Assembly: GCA_910576205.1 (NCBI GenBank)
Contig: CAJTHL010000004.1
Coordinates: forward strand, 1-64,000
DNA: 64,000 nucleotides
Direction: 5' to 3'
Source of the DNA: Clostridia bacterium
GTDB lineage: Bacteria; Bacillota; Clostridia; Lachnospirales; Lachnospiraceae
Shown: one piece after another, positions 24,987-33,940 of the stretch
Layout of the letters: each line of letters begins with the position of its first letter
Numbering within the stretch: the stretch's first letter is position 1
Translations under genes and position numbers: made by a program
The notes under the pieces: generated by a model
The model's input: the letters and a program-made list of their open reading frames with translations, nothing else
What the model was told of the DNA's origin: nothing
Databases searched by the model: none

Positions 24987-26279
24987 CTATGCGCTGTGTA
25001 CGCGCAAAACCGATGCAATTTCCTTTATGACTGACAATCCCTCCAGTATGGTAAGGGAATCCTGGAAATGGCGTCCCTGCACCCTATCGGTAATGAACAC
25101 AAGCTCCGCCAGATCCCCCCTCTTATTTCTCTGTATCATCTGGGCTATGCTTACCCCGTTGCTTCCAAATACGCTGGCAATGGAGGAGAGCACTCCCGGC
25201 TTATCCTCCGCCCAGAGCCGCAGGAAATACTTATGCCGCATATCTCCCACTGCCTTAATGGGCAGTTCCTTATAGCAGGTACAGTGGATTCTTCCCGTAG
25301 CTCCTGCCCGGATATTTCTTGCGATATCAAAAATATCCCCCACCACGGCGCTTCCCGTGGGCAGTGCGCCCGCGCCCCGGCCCATAAACATGGCGTCGTC
25401 CACCGCGTCCCCATGGACAAACACCGCGTTAAACACGTCGTTGACAGACGCCAGGGGATGACTTGTGGAAATCAGCATGGGATACACTCCCACCTCAATT
25501 CCCTCCTCAGTATTGCTGGCCACGCCCAAAAGCTTAATGACGCAGCCCAGCTCCCGGGCATAGGCGATATCCGCTGAGGTGATTCCGGTGATTCCCTCTG
25601 TATAGACATCGGAAAACGTAACTCTGGAGTGAAAGGCGATAGATGCCATTATGGCCATTTTTCTGCCTGCGTCATACCCCTCCACATCTGCGGCGGGGTC
25701 TGCCTCCGCATACCCAAGCTCTGTGGCCTTAGCCAGGGCTTCCCTGTATTCCATGCCCTCCGCTGTCATTTTGGTAAGTATATAATTGGTCGTTCCATTG
25801 ACAATCCCCAGAATCTCCGTCATATGGTTGCCTGCAAGGCATTGCTTCAGCGGCCGGATAATCGGAATACCTCCTGCCACCGCAGCCTCAAAGAGCAGGT
25901 CGCAGTTATGCTCCCTGGCCGTATCCAGAAGCTCCCTTCCATAATCCGCCAGCAGATCCTTGTTGGCGGTCACCACATGTTTCCCGGCCCGGAGAGCCTC
26001 CAGAATACAGGTCCTAGCCGGTTCTATACCTCCCATAACCTCCACCACAATCTGGATGCTGTCATCCTCCAGGATTTCTTTCCAGTTATCTGTCAGCAGG
26101 GAGGCATCAATGCCATCCCGCTTTTTATTCTTATTGTGAACAAGTATCTTTGCAACCTCCACGGTTACGCCCAGCTTCCGGGCCATCTCTCCCTGCTGCC
26201 TCTTCAGAATCTCATAGACGCCGCCTCCCACAGTGCCTATGCCCAGAAGCGCCAGCCGGATTATCCGCAATTCTTCCAT
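24987..26279 (-). CDS. hom: Homoserine dehydrogenase
   Basis: 430 residues, three domains: N-terminal NAD(P)-binding (LALLGIGTVGGGVYE near 8), catalytic (VNGTTNYILTKM, GYAEADPAADVEGYDAGRKMAI with the catalytic Lys/Asp region near 205), and a C-terminal ACT domain from about 345 (YFLRLWAEDKPGVLSSIASVF) for threonine feedback. It reduces aspartate semialdehyde to homoserine for threonine and methionine synthesis. The start at 26279 has GGGAG about 8 nt upstream and is preferred over one at 26300. No thrB/thrC is adjacent. Confidence 0.95.
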   Translation of the reverse strand: MEELRIIRLALLGIGTVGGGVYEILKRQQGEMARKLGVTVEVAKILVHNKNKKRDGIDASLLTDNWKEILEDDSIQIVVEVMGGIEPARTCILEALRAGKHVVTANKDLLADYGRELLDTAREHNCDLLFEAAVAGGIPIIRPLKQCLAGNHMTEILGIVNGTTNYILTKMTAEGMEYREALAKATELGYAEADPAADVEGYDAGRKMAIMASIAFHSRVTFSDVYTEGITGITSADIAYARELGCVIKLLGVASNTEEGIEVGVYPMLISTSHPLASVNDVFNAVFVHGDAVDDAMFMGRGAGALPTGSAVVGDIFDIARNIRAGATGRIHCTCYKELPIKAVGDMRHKYFLRLWAEDKPGVLSSIASVFGSNGVSIAQMIQRNKRGDLAELVFITDRVQGRHFQDSLTILEGLSVIKEIASVLRVHSA

Positions 26280-26326
26280 AATAATATCTCCCTGTTCCAA
26301 TGCCCTGTCCGTTCCATGTCTTTTTT

Positions 26327-26692
26327 CTATCTTCCAAAAAACCGCGCCAGAGGCTCCACAATGGCCTGGAGGTCTCCAATGGCCTCATTCAGCTTATCAA
26401 TGTCCACGGAATTCAGTTTTTCCAGCGCTTCCTGGATTCCCTTTCCGCTCTCGGAAACCAGTCCGTCCATATCCGATACAAGCCCTGGCAGATCCGCTTC
26501 CCTCAATCCCCGGGTAACCTCGGCCAGATCCCCAAGCACATCGTCCGCCTGTTCCAGGGCATTGGACGCCTTGGGTACCAGCACTGCGGCGCTGAGAGCC
26601 GTTGTCAGAAAAATGCCCCCCACCATAACCGCAATCAGCTTCATCAGCCGGTACTGCTTTTTCATATAATTGATGCTGGTCTCCTGTTCCAT
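26327..26692 (-). CDS. Hypothetical membrane-anchored helical protein
   Basis: 121 residues. A charged N-terminus is followed by one membrane helix (about 18-40, LIAVMVGGIFLTTALSAAVLV) and an acidic, helical extracytoplasmic or cytoplasmic part with heptad-like Leu/Val spacing (about 45-115), suggesting a coiled coil. AAGGAG lies 8 nt before the ATG. It stands 47 bp upstream of hom on the same strand and may be co-transcribed. No family is recognised. Confidence 0.6.
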   Translation of the reverse strand: MEQETSINYMKKQYRLMKLIAVMVGGIFLTTALSAAVLVPKASNALEQADDVLGDLAEVTRGLREADLPGLVSDMDGLVSESGKGIQEALEKLNSVDIDKLNEAIGDLQAIVEPLARFFGR

Positions 26693-26825
26693 GCCGGAAA
26701 TCTCCTTCTTATAGCCGCTTCAGCCCTTCTTAGTCCCAGTATAACATCCTTCCCTGGGAAACGCAACGGATAATCCCCCGGCATTTTGCACAATATCCCC
26801 CGCTTTCTGCCCTATGCCGCCTGTC

Positions 26826-27383
26826 TCAAAGGTGCCCGTACCGCCGTAACCATCTCATTTTTTCCCGGTAATCGGGGAGGATTTTTTCCACCTCCTCGTA
26901 AAACGCCCGGGAATGGTTCATCTCTTTTAGGTGAGCCAGTTCATGAACCACCACATAATCCCGAACTTCTTTTGGACAGAGCATAAGCTTCCAGTTAAAG
27001 TTCAGATTTCCCTGGCTGCTACAGCTCCCCCAGCGGGTTTTCTGTCCCCGTATAGTGATACGCCCGTAGACGACGCCCATCTGTTTTGCATAATAAGCCG
27101 CCCGCTCCGAAAGCACCTGGGCGGCCTGCTGCCTGTACCCGGCTTCCTCCTCCGGGCTATAGGGAAGCATCCCCTCCCCGTCTTCCTCTGCCTCTTCTCT
27201 AAGCCGAAGCTGGGCCTGTTTCTTAAGGATCCATTCTGTGTGCTCCCGGACAAACTGCTGGATCCGGGCTTTTGAGGTCCTTTGGGGAGCCCGCACGGTG
27301 ACCTGGCCTTCCCGGGTGATCTGGATGGAGAGGGTTTTGCGGGGGGAGCGGATCAAGTTGTACTGGATAGCTGATTCCTTCAT
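26826..27383 (-). CDS. YgjP/DUF45-family zinc metallopeptidase
   Basis: 185 residues. The C-terminal half holds the zinc site VVHELAHLKEMNHS (145-158; H147, E148, H151, third ligand H157), preceded by the family's TRWGSCSSQGNLNFNWKLMLCP. This is the M48-like, SprT/YgjP-related fold. A cytoplasmic protease role is presumed, but substrates are not known. Its ATG overlaps the preceding membrane-protein stop by 4 bp, making it the last gene of the glycan cluster, though its function probably has no direct link to it. Confidence 0.87.
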   Translation of the reverse strand: MKESAIQYNLIRSPRKTLSIQITREGQVTVRAPQRTSKARIQQFVREHTEWILKKQAQLRLREEAEEDGEGMLPYSPEEEAGYRQQAAQVLSERAAYYAKQMGVVYGRITIRGQKTRWGSCSSQGNLNFNWKLMLCPKEVRDYVVVHELAHLKEMNHSRAFYEEVEKILPDYREKMRWLRRYGHL

Positions 27384-29329
27384 TTCTTCTGTCCTCTCCG
27401 CCTATGTTTTCTCTGTAATCCCACCGGCACAAATACCGCATAGACACCAAAGAATATCCCGCACTCTATTCCTCCCAGCACATAACGTGGATCCTGGGCA
27501 GGAATAGCCAGCATCAGCATGGCCAGCACAACCAGCACCGGAAGAAGCGTTCCCGCCTCCTTAAACCGCCGTTTACGCAGAAGCAGCAAACCGGACAGCA
27601 AAAGGACAAATGTCCAGATACCGCCCCGCCAGGTAAAGGAGCGGACAATGGGAATCCGGCTGCTGGCGTTGGAAATCTGAAGCATGATATTTGTCATGGC
27701 TGTCCGGGGCATTTCCTCCTCTGTGGGATACCCTTGGGCAAATTCAAAGCAGGTGCCCTCCACAGGGGCCCACTCGTATCCGTCCACAGGCCGTCCCATT
27801 TCCCACACCAGGGAATTACAATTAAAAAACAGGGTAAGATATTTTACCGGGTAGCGCCTGAACAGACTGAAATTCAGCCGCAGAAGCGGTTCTCCCAGGT
27901 CGTATTCGTCAATCTTGTGAATGTCTCCCCCAATAGTGCTCCAGTCCCTGGCAATGGGGTCTGCCCAGTAGCCGTTTCCCGTATCGGCAAAGCACTCTCG
28001 CCAGTGCTCCAGAGGCGTAATGATCTCCATCACCGTTTTCTCATCCTCTGTGAGCTCCACCTCTGCATCGCTGGCCATGCCTCCGGCCAGCACCATGGGA
28101 AGGGAATAGGATACATAGCCTGGATTTCGCACTGTGTCCAGAATCTGAAACGCCAGTAAATCTACGATCAGTAGTTTCAACGCCAGCACAGCCGCCAGGC
28201 TTCCTGCCATTTTCAGGCAGTCTCCCTTCCGCTTTCCCAGGAACAATACAAGGAACAGCGCCGCCGCCCCGGCCAGCACCGGAACCAGGCTTCCGTGGCG
28301 AAACAGCACCATCACAAGGCCAAAGGCCACAAAAGAGGCAGTATTCTTCCAGTTCACCCGCTCCTTTGTCACACAGTCCAGCAGGCACAGGGAAAAAGCA
28401 AAAAGGGACATGGTAAACAGCACATCCTTATATGTGAGCTGAAGGTAAATATAAGGGGTCAGCACCAGACTGGCAGCCGCCACGTAGATTTTGCAGGCCT
28501 TTAAAGAATGGGTCAGCCTGTACAAAAGCCCCAGGGCCGTATTGCAGATATACAGATACAGAATACTCTGGATAATACGCACGATCCAGAAAGAATCCCA
28601 GATTTCAGAGCAGAGACGCAGAAAGAAAATATAGCCGATGGGATCCCAGTCGTTCCATTCTCCTGCCACCGCCTGGTCCCAGCACATAAAGGAATCCGCC
28701 AGCATATAGTTGGGGAAGGAACACCACAGGTAGGCAAGAATCAGGAGCGCAACAGGAATCAGATACACGTAAATCCCCAGAAACCTTATCTTTTTTAAGA
28801 AGATTTCTTTCTCTCCATTATTCAGAAAAGCGGATCCTCTCCTGTCAGAGGCCACACAGCTGAATCCTTCTGTCTTTTCCTTTGAAACAGCATACTGGAA
28901 CAACTGGAAAAACAGGAGCACGCATGCGTACGCCACAGCCACCGGGTAAAGGCTGCACGTAAACCCACGATAAAACCCTGCGCGGAAATCCGGATAAATC
29001 CCCTGGAGGGCAGAGTAAGAACAGAGTCCGCTTCCCAGAATCTGGCTCGCAGACAGCATCGGCACAAAAAGAATCGTACAGAGGACGCTCAGAACCAGGT
29101 GAAAACGGTTTTCCCTTTTCCACATGGCGTCTATCCCACAGCCAGCGGGCATTTCCGCCCCGGTTTCCTCAAGGCGGCTACCCTTACAGAACAGTAAAAC
29201 CAGCGCTCCGCCTGCCAGAGGCGCCAGCGTCAGATACGCAGCGTCCACCATCAGCCTGCTGTCCACAGATAAAAGCACCGCAGCCGTCAATACGAACAGC
29301 CCAATCCAGATCTTTCTCCACCAGTTCAT
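27380..29329 (-). CDS. Polytopic membrane protein, DUF6020/GT-C-like, of the Gtr module
   Basis: 649 residues with about 13 predicted membrane helices and one large hydrophilic region (about 430-540: EDEKTVMEIITPLEHWRECF, WADPIARDWSTIGGD). The segment SFPNYMLADSFMCWDQAVAGEWNDWDPIGYIFFL near 215-248 resembles the acidic first loop of GT-C glycosyltransferases and DUF6020 proteins. It overlaps the GtrB-like gene by 4 bp, with gtrA a few genes upstream. The likely role is the serotype-specific third component that moves the lipid-linked sugar onto a surface polymer. The family assignment is moderate. Confidence 0.7.
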   Translation of the reverse strand: MNWWRKIWIGLFVLTAAVLLSVDSRLMVDAAYLTLAPLAGGALVLLFCKGSRLEETGAEMPAGCGIDAMWKRENRFHLVLSVLCTILFVPMLSASQILGSGLCSYSALQGIYPDFRAGFYRGFTCSLYPVAVAYACVLLFFQLFQYAVSKEKTEGFSCVASDRRGSAFLNNGEKEIFLKKIRFLGIYVYLIPVALLILAYLWCSFPNYMLADSFMCWDQAVAGEWNDWDPIGYIFFLRLCSEIWDSFWIVRIIQSILYLYICNTALGLLYRLTHSLKACKIYVAAASLVLTPYIYLQLTYKDVLFTMSLFAFSLCLLDCVTKERVNWKNTASFVAFGLVMVLFRHGSLVPVLAGAAALFLVLFLGKRKGDCLKMAGSLAAVLALKLLIVDLLAFQILDTVRNPGYVSYSLPMVLAGGMASDAEVELTEDEKTVMEIITPLEHWRECFADTGNGYWADPIARDWSTIGGDIHKIDEYDLGEPLLRLNFSLFRRYPVKYLTLFFNCNSLVWEMGRPVDGYEWAPVEGTCFEFAQGYPTEEEMPRTAMTNIMLQISNASSRIPIVRSFTWRGGIWTFVLLLSGLLLLRKRRFKEAGTLLPVLVVLAMLMLAIPAQDPRYVLGGIECGIFFGVYAVFVPVGLQRKHRRRGQKK

Positions 29330-30279
29330 TTCCGCTCCTCTTCCTCCTCAAAGTTAATCCGTTCCTCTTCCACCACCAGGGGCTTATGCATTACCCGGGT
29401 GTTGATATTCATAATGTACTCTCCCAGAAGGCCGATAAAAAACAACTGGATGGAGCCTAATCCAAAGATCCCCAGAAGCACCGGAATCATCCCCGCCGGA
29501 AAACGGTCCCACCATACCAGCTTCATTACCAGATAAACCAGCGCCACCAGAAGGCTCAGCGCAGCCCCGATAAATCCCCCAAAGGTTGCGAGCCTTAAGC
29601 CCACCTTCGTATAGGAGGTAAAGCTCAGCATGGCGGCATCGTACAGGCTGTACCAGTTATTGTGGGTCTTTCCGGCCCGCCTTCTGGGCTGTTCGTATTC
29701 GATATCCTTTCTTTTGTAGCCGTATTCCGCCACCACGCCCCGGATAAAGGGAATAGGATCGTCTAACTGGCGCAGAAGGCTGACAAAAGTCTTGTCATAG
29801 AGGCCAAAGCCTGTGAAATGTTCAATCATTTCCACGGAGGACATATTTTTTATTGTTTTATAGTAAAGGGTCCGCAGAAAATACACCAGGCCGTTTTCCC
29901 TGCTGGAGGACTTGATTCCGCTGACGATTTTGTATCCGTTTTCCCACTCTTTTACAAACACCGGGATCAGCTCCACCGGATCCTGGAAATCGCAGCACAG
30001 GGAAACCGTACAGTCCCCGGTAGTCTGGCAGATTCCATAGTAGGGGGAGTTAAACTGTCCAAAATTCGTCACATTAAAGATGGCCTTTACCCTCTGGTTC
30101 TGGCTGCAGATCATCCGCAACAAGTCCCTGGTGCGGTCTGTGGAGCAGTTGTCGATAAACAGGATCTCATAGTCGTAAGCGGGCAGGTCCTTTGCAAACA
30201 TGTCCACCACCGCCTGGGTGATAGGCACCACATTTTCCTCCTCATTGTAACAGGGAATCATCACACTGATCTTTTTCAT
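29326..30279 (-). CDS. Polyprenyl-phosphate glycosyltransferase, GtrB-like (GT2)
   Basis: 317 residues. The GT2 domain starts ISVMIPCYNEEENV (3-16), has ILFIDNCSTDRT near 41 and CCDFQDPVELIP with the metal-binding Asp near 98. Two C-terminal membrane helices (about 220-290) are typical of GtrB/DPM1-type enzymes that load a sugar onto undecaprenyl phosphate on the cytoplasmic face. The ATG at 30279 has GGAGGAG 4-10 nt upstream, so an upstream open extension to 30348 is rejected. Its 3' end overlaps the membrane-protein gene by 4 bp. Confidence 0.88.
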   Translation of the reverse strand: MKKISVMIPCYNEEENVVPITQAVVDMFAKDLPAYDYEILFIDNCSTDRTRDLLRMICSQNQRVKAIFNVTNFGQFNSPYYGICQTTGDCTVSLCCDFQDPVELIPVFVKEWENGYKIVSGIKSSSRENGLVYFLRTLYYKTIKNMSSVEMIEHFTGFGLYDKTFVSLLRQLDDPIPFIRGVVAEYGYKRKDIEYEQPRRRAGKTHNNWYSLYDAAMLSFTSYTKVGLRLATFGGFIGAALSLLVALVYLVMKLVWWDRFPAGMIPVLLGIFGLGSIQLFFIGLLGEYIMNINTRVMHKPLVVEEERINFEEEEERK

Positions 30280-30349
30280 GTTCTCCTCCATAGGGCCAGC
30301 CCTTCCTCTTTCAGCCCTTTCGCATCCATCTGCAAAGCCTGTTTCCAAA

Positions 30350-31282
30350 CTATCTCATCATATCCAGATGTTCCCGCACCCAGGCGCAGGTTTCCCGGAT
30401 GCCCTCCCCAAAGGAATATTCCGGCTTAAACCCTGTATCCCGCTGTAAGTCCGAAATATCCGCCCACAGCTCCATCACCTGCCGGGGCCCATAGGGAAGC
30501 TCCCCAAGGCCCAGAGACGCCCCCGGCGCCGCTATATGGCGCAGTTCCTCTATATAGTTTCGCAGCGGCCTTGCCTGGCCGCTTCCCAGACAGTAAACAG
30601 TCCCGTCTCTTCCCTTTTCCCCACAGAGATACAAGGCCCTCCCCGCATCTTTGGAGTAGAGATAGTCCCAGCGCTGCTCTCCCCTGGTAAACAGGGGTTT
30701 CTCTCCCCCCAGAAGTTTGCGGATTGCTGACATAATCATGGTCTGACTGCCGTCTCCCGGCCCGTAGACGCTTAAAATCCGGGGCCAGATATGCCGGATC
30801 CCCATCTCCCGGCAAAGCTCCCGGCTCATCTGCCCGGCGCAGAGCTTGCCCATCCCGTAGCCGTTTTCCGGAAATACCGGCGTATAGGGTGTCAGTCTTC
30901 CCTCCACCCTTCCATACTCCGCCTGGGAGCCTGCCCCCACAAAAACCTGGCAGCCCAGTTTCCCGGCCAGCTTTACCGCATCCAGGGTATGGGCGATATT
31001 CCGGACCTGGAGCTGCATATCGTTTCGGGACGCCCCGTAGGTGCCCTCCCAGGCCAGATGGTAAAAAGCCTGGCATTTCCCGGGAACCTCTTTTTCCGCC
31101 TCCCCTAAATGTCCCAGATCAGCGGATACTACATGCACCAGCGGATGAACGGGAAGCTGCGCAAGCCTCCTGGAATCCGGCCGGACTATGGCATAAACCT
31201 CCGTCCCTTCCTGGATGCACGTCTCTATAAGACCTATGCCTACGGCCCCAGTGGGACCTGTGACCACAATCCTCTCTATCAT
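30350..31282 (-). CDS. NAD(P)-dependent sugar epimerase/reductase (extended SDR)
   Basis: 310 residues. The Rossmann motif is VTGPTGAVGIGLIE (7-20). The catalytic Tyr/Lys pair is in YGMGK (about 143-147), with Ser/Gly in VGAGSQAEYG upstream. RWDYLYSKDAGRALY and the C-terminal DTGFKPEYSFGEGI are typical of nucleotide-sugar epimerases and reductases. It directly follows the ThDP enzyme, the position held by the 4-ketoreductase YerF in the yersiniose A pathway. A role in reducing the C4 keto group of the branched CDP-sugar is inferred from this. Confidence 0.85.
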   Translation of the reverse strand: MIERIVVTGPTGAVGIGLIETCIQEGTEVYAIVRPDSRRLAQLPVHPLVHVVSADLGHLGEAEKEVPGKCQAFYHLAWEGTYGASRNDMQLQVRNIAHTLDAVKLAGKLGCQVFVGAGSQAEYGRVEGRLTPYTPVFPENGYGMGKLCAGQMSRELCREMGIRHIWPRILSVYGPGDGSQTMIMSAIRKLLGGEKPLFTRGEQRWDYLYSKDAGRALYLCGEKGRDGTVYCLGSGQARPLRNYIEELRHIAAPGASLGLGELPYGPRQVMELWADISDLQRDTGFKPEYSFGEGIRETCAWVREHLDMMR

Positions 31283-31407
31283 CGTTATCTCCTGTTGCGT
31301 CTCAGCTCTTTATTTTGCATCCTATTCCCAGATATGAGACAGACTAAAGCCACTGCCTGTCCCTTCCCCAAAGGGCTCACTTTATGAGCAGAAGCAAAGG
31401 GTCCTCC

Positions 31408-33414
31408 TTACTCTTCCACTGGGGCGATCAGCAGATTCTTAAGCACTTCCTCCCTTGGCAGAAACGGCGCCAGATCTTCCAACGGCGGGCTTACCAGCGT
31501 TCCGTCCTCCAGACGCTTTGTGGCGCTCTTTGGCTCAAACACCTGCTCCGGAGAAACAAAGATCTCACAGAATACAGCTCCCGGGTGTGTCAGCGCTTCC
31601 TCCACGGCCTGTTTCATTTCCCCATTGCTTCTGGCCGGAAAATAGGGATACCCAAAAGCCGCAGCCAGCTTTTCAAAGGAAGGGAAGGAAAGATCGCCGC
31701 TCTCCGGGCCGATGCCCACCTTGGAATGATTTCCAAAGAGATTATTCTGGGTCTGACGGATGGAGTGATAGCCCTGGTTGTTAATGAGAAACAGCTTTAT
31801 GGGAAGGCGGTTTGTCAGAACTGTCTGCAGCTCCTGGAGATTCATCATAATGCTGCCGTCCCCCTCAATACATACCGTTTCCTTTCCGCCAGCCGCAATG
31901 CATGCCCCGACGGCTGCCGGAAGCCCATAGCCCATACTGGCTATGGCGCTGTTTATCAGAAAGCGGGCATTCTTCTGAATGACATAGTTGTGGCTTCCCA
32001 CCACGCAGGCGCTGCCATTGCTGACCACAGTCAGATTTTCCTCTGGCAGGCTGCTGCTTAAATGACGGATAAAGGCGTACACATTGGCGTATGTCCCATC
32101 CTCCTCCCAGTGTCTTGGAAGCGTGACCGGGTAATCCCGTTTCCAGGCCTGGCACCGCTCTATCCAGGAGGATTCGCCAAATACCAGCCCTGTCTGTCCT
32201 GCCCCTGCCTTTTCTGCCCCAAAAGCCGTCCCTGGCGCCTCTTGCTGCCCGGGCGCCTCCTGCTCCTCTATCAGCCGGTTCAGCATACGGAAAAATTCCC
32301 CGGCATCCGCACATACAGGCAGCTCCACATGGATGGTATGTTTTTTCAGCTCCGCCTCGTCCACGTCCACCATAATCACACAGGCTTCCCTGGCCCAGGT
32401 TTTCCAATTATATCCCACCTGCCGGATGGACAGACGGTTTCCCACTGCCAGCACCAGATCTGCATTCTGCACCGCGAAATTTCCGGCACGATCCCCCATG
32501 ATGCCGCCACGCCCCACGTAGAGGGGATGGGCGTCCTCGATAAGATCAATGGAATCCCAGCAGGTTGCCACGGGAATCCCCAGCTTTTCCACTGCCGTGC
32601 GGAAATCCCCATATCCCCCGGAGAAACGAATGCCGTTTCCCGCATAGAGCACGGGGCGCTTGGAAGCTTTGACCTTTTCCAGCACCTGGGCGGCCTGTTC
32701 CCGGAGGGACGTTTCCATAAGATGTCCCGCTTTAGCCTCCGAAGCGCAAATATTTTTCTCCTCTTTTCTCTGGCTCTCCCGGGTAGGGCTATCATTTTCC
32801 AGGCTTTCCCAATCCGCCCTGTGGCATCCATCTTCCTCTGGGAAATATCCCTTTAAATCCTCCGTCTCTATATAACATCCCTGGAAATTTACCGGGATAT
32901 CGATCCAAGAGGGGCCCTTTCTCCCCGTCGTGGCCAGATGGTACGCCTTTTCCAGGGCATAGCGAATCTGCTCTGGCTCCTCTATCATCACAGCGTATTT
33001 GCACATGCAGCCCACGGATTTTACAATGTCAAACTCCTGGTCTCCCACTGCCCTTAAGGGAAGGCCCCCTGTAAACCGCTCCGTATAGCGGGCCGTGGTG
33101 TCGTAACGCACCTGCCCGGAGATCACCAGCATAGGAATGGAATCCAGCCAGCCCCCAACCACGCCTGTGATGGCGTTGGTGCCTCCAGGCCCTGTGGTCA
33201 CACACACCGCCGCTATACGGCCGCTGTATCTGGCATATGCCTCCGCCGCTATGGCGCTGGCCTGCTCGTGATGGTTGTAGGTGCAGCGAAGCCCTTCCTT
33301 GTGGCCCAGGGCATCGTTTAAGTGCATGGCCCCGCCGCCCACTACGGTAAAACAGTCTGTGATCCCCCGCTCCACCAGGAAATCCGCCACATAGTCTGCC
33401 AGTCTCTGTCTCAT
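31408..33414 (-). CDS. Thiamine-diphosphate-dependent enzyme, acetolactate-synthase-like (YerE-like role possible)
   Basis: 668 residues with the three domains of the AHAS/pyruvate-oxidase family. The catalytic Glu is E50 in YNHHEQASAIAAEAYAR, and TTGPGGTNAITGVVGG follows. The middle domain begins RPVLYAGNGIRFSG near 260. The ThDP pocket is GDGSIMMNLQELQTV with NNQGYHSIR near 530-560. It is about 100 residues longer than typical AHAS because of hydrophilic inserts near 210-250 and 385-420. It overlaps gtrA by 4 bp and lies after rfbFGH. No AHAS small subunit or other branched-chain genes are present, so C-C bond formation on a CDP-keto-sugar, as by YerE, is more likely than acetolactate synthesis. 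Confidence 0.8.
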   Translation of the reverse strand: MRQRLADYVADFLVERGITDCFTVVGGGAMHLNDALGHKEGLRCTYNHHEQASAIAAEAYARYSGRIAAVCVTTGPGGTNAITGVVGGWLDSIPMLVISGQVRYDTTARYTERFTGGLPLRAVGDQEFDIVKSVGCMCKYAVMIEEPEQIRYALEKAYHLATTGRKGPSWIDIPVNFQGCYIETEDLKGYFPEEDGCHRADWESLENDSPTRESQRKEEKNICASEAKAGHLMETSLREQAAQVLEKVKASKRPVLYAGNGIRFSGGYGDFRTAVEKLGIPVATCWDSIDLIEDAHPLYVGRGGIMGDRAGNFAVQNADLVLAVGNRLSIRQVGYNWKTWAREACVIMVDVDEAELKKHTIHVELPVCADAGEFFRMLNRLIEEQEAPGQQEAPGTAFGAEKAGAGQTGLVFGESSWIERCQAWKRDYPVTLPRHWEEDGTYANVYAFIRHLSSSLPEENLTVVSNGSACVVGSHNYVIQKNARFLINSAIASMGYGLPAAVGACIAAGGKETVCIEGDGSIMMNLQELQTVLTNRLPIKLFLINNQGYHSIRQTQNNLFGNHSKVGIGPESGDLSFPSFEKLAAAFGYPYFPARSNGEMKQAVEEALTHPGAVFCEIFVSPEQVFEPKSATKRLEDGTLVSPPLEDLAPFLPREEVLKNLLIAPVEE

Positions 33415-33929
33415 GCCTTCTGTTCTCCCTTCCCCCGGAATGCCCAGAGTTTATTTAATATAAAGTTAAGCGGAATGGTAATTATCAGATTTAATACCGG
33501 CCCCAAAGCCTCCGGGATATGAAGCACATCCACCCACAGCACCAGAAGCAAATTGGCCAGGACCAGCCCTGTGGAGGCGTAGGAGAGGAATGTCTTAATC
33601 CAGGTTTTCCACCAGACCCTGGTCTCCCCCTCTTTTGTCTGGAAAACATATTTGTTGTTCCAGTAAAAGGCGTTCTGCACGCTGACCACAAATCCCAGCA
33701 CACTGGCCGCCAGATAATGCATCCTTAATGAAATCCCCAGCAGATACACCACATAGGATATCAGTGTGTTGGACAGTCCCACAATTCCAAACTGCACAAA
33801 CTGCCAGAAGGCCCTCCACTGGGCGTCTGTCAGTTCTTTTCCCACTATTTTCAGAAAGACGCTGATAATCCGGCGGGCAGTATTCTCTAACCAGGCCTGG
33901 ATTTTTGCCCCTCTACCCATTTGTTCCAT
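33411..33929 (-). CDS. GtrA-family membrane protein
   Basis: 172 residues, four predicted helices after a hydrophilic N-terminus. The family's core is seen in RAFWQFVQFGIVGLSNTLISY (43-63), NAFYWNNKYVF near 105 and the C-terminal PLNFILNKLWAF. GtrA proteins are thought to flip undecaprenyl-phosphate-linked sugars to the outer face. It overlaps the ThDP gene by 4 bp and follows rfbH by 11 bp. The N-terminal 40 residues are longer than usual. Confidence 0.88.
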   Translation of the reverse strand: MEQMGRGAKIQAWLENTARRIISVFLKIVGKELTDAQWRAFWQFVQFGIVGLSNTLISYVVYLLGISLRMHYLAASVLGFVVSVQNAFYWNNKYVFQTKEGETRVWWKTWIKTFLSYASTGLVLANLLLVLWVDVLHIPEALGPVLNLIITIPLNFILNKLWAFRGKGEQKA

Positions 33930-33940
33930 AATAAATACTC

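Noticed and set aside
25629..26669. 346-codon open frame on the plus strand
   Set aside because: Antisense of homoserine dehydrogenase and its neighbour; composition is that of a shadow frame.
26280..26826. T-box or threonine leader before hom
   Set aside because: No T-box core, no run of Thr/Ile codons and no anti-terminator structure seen.
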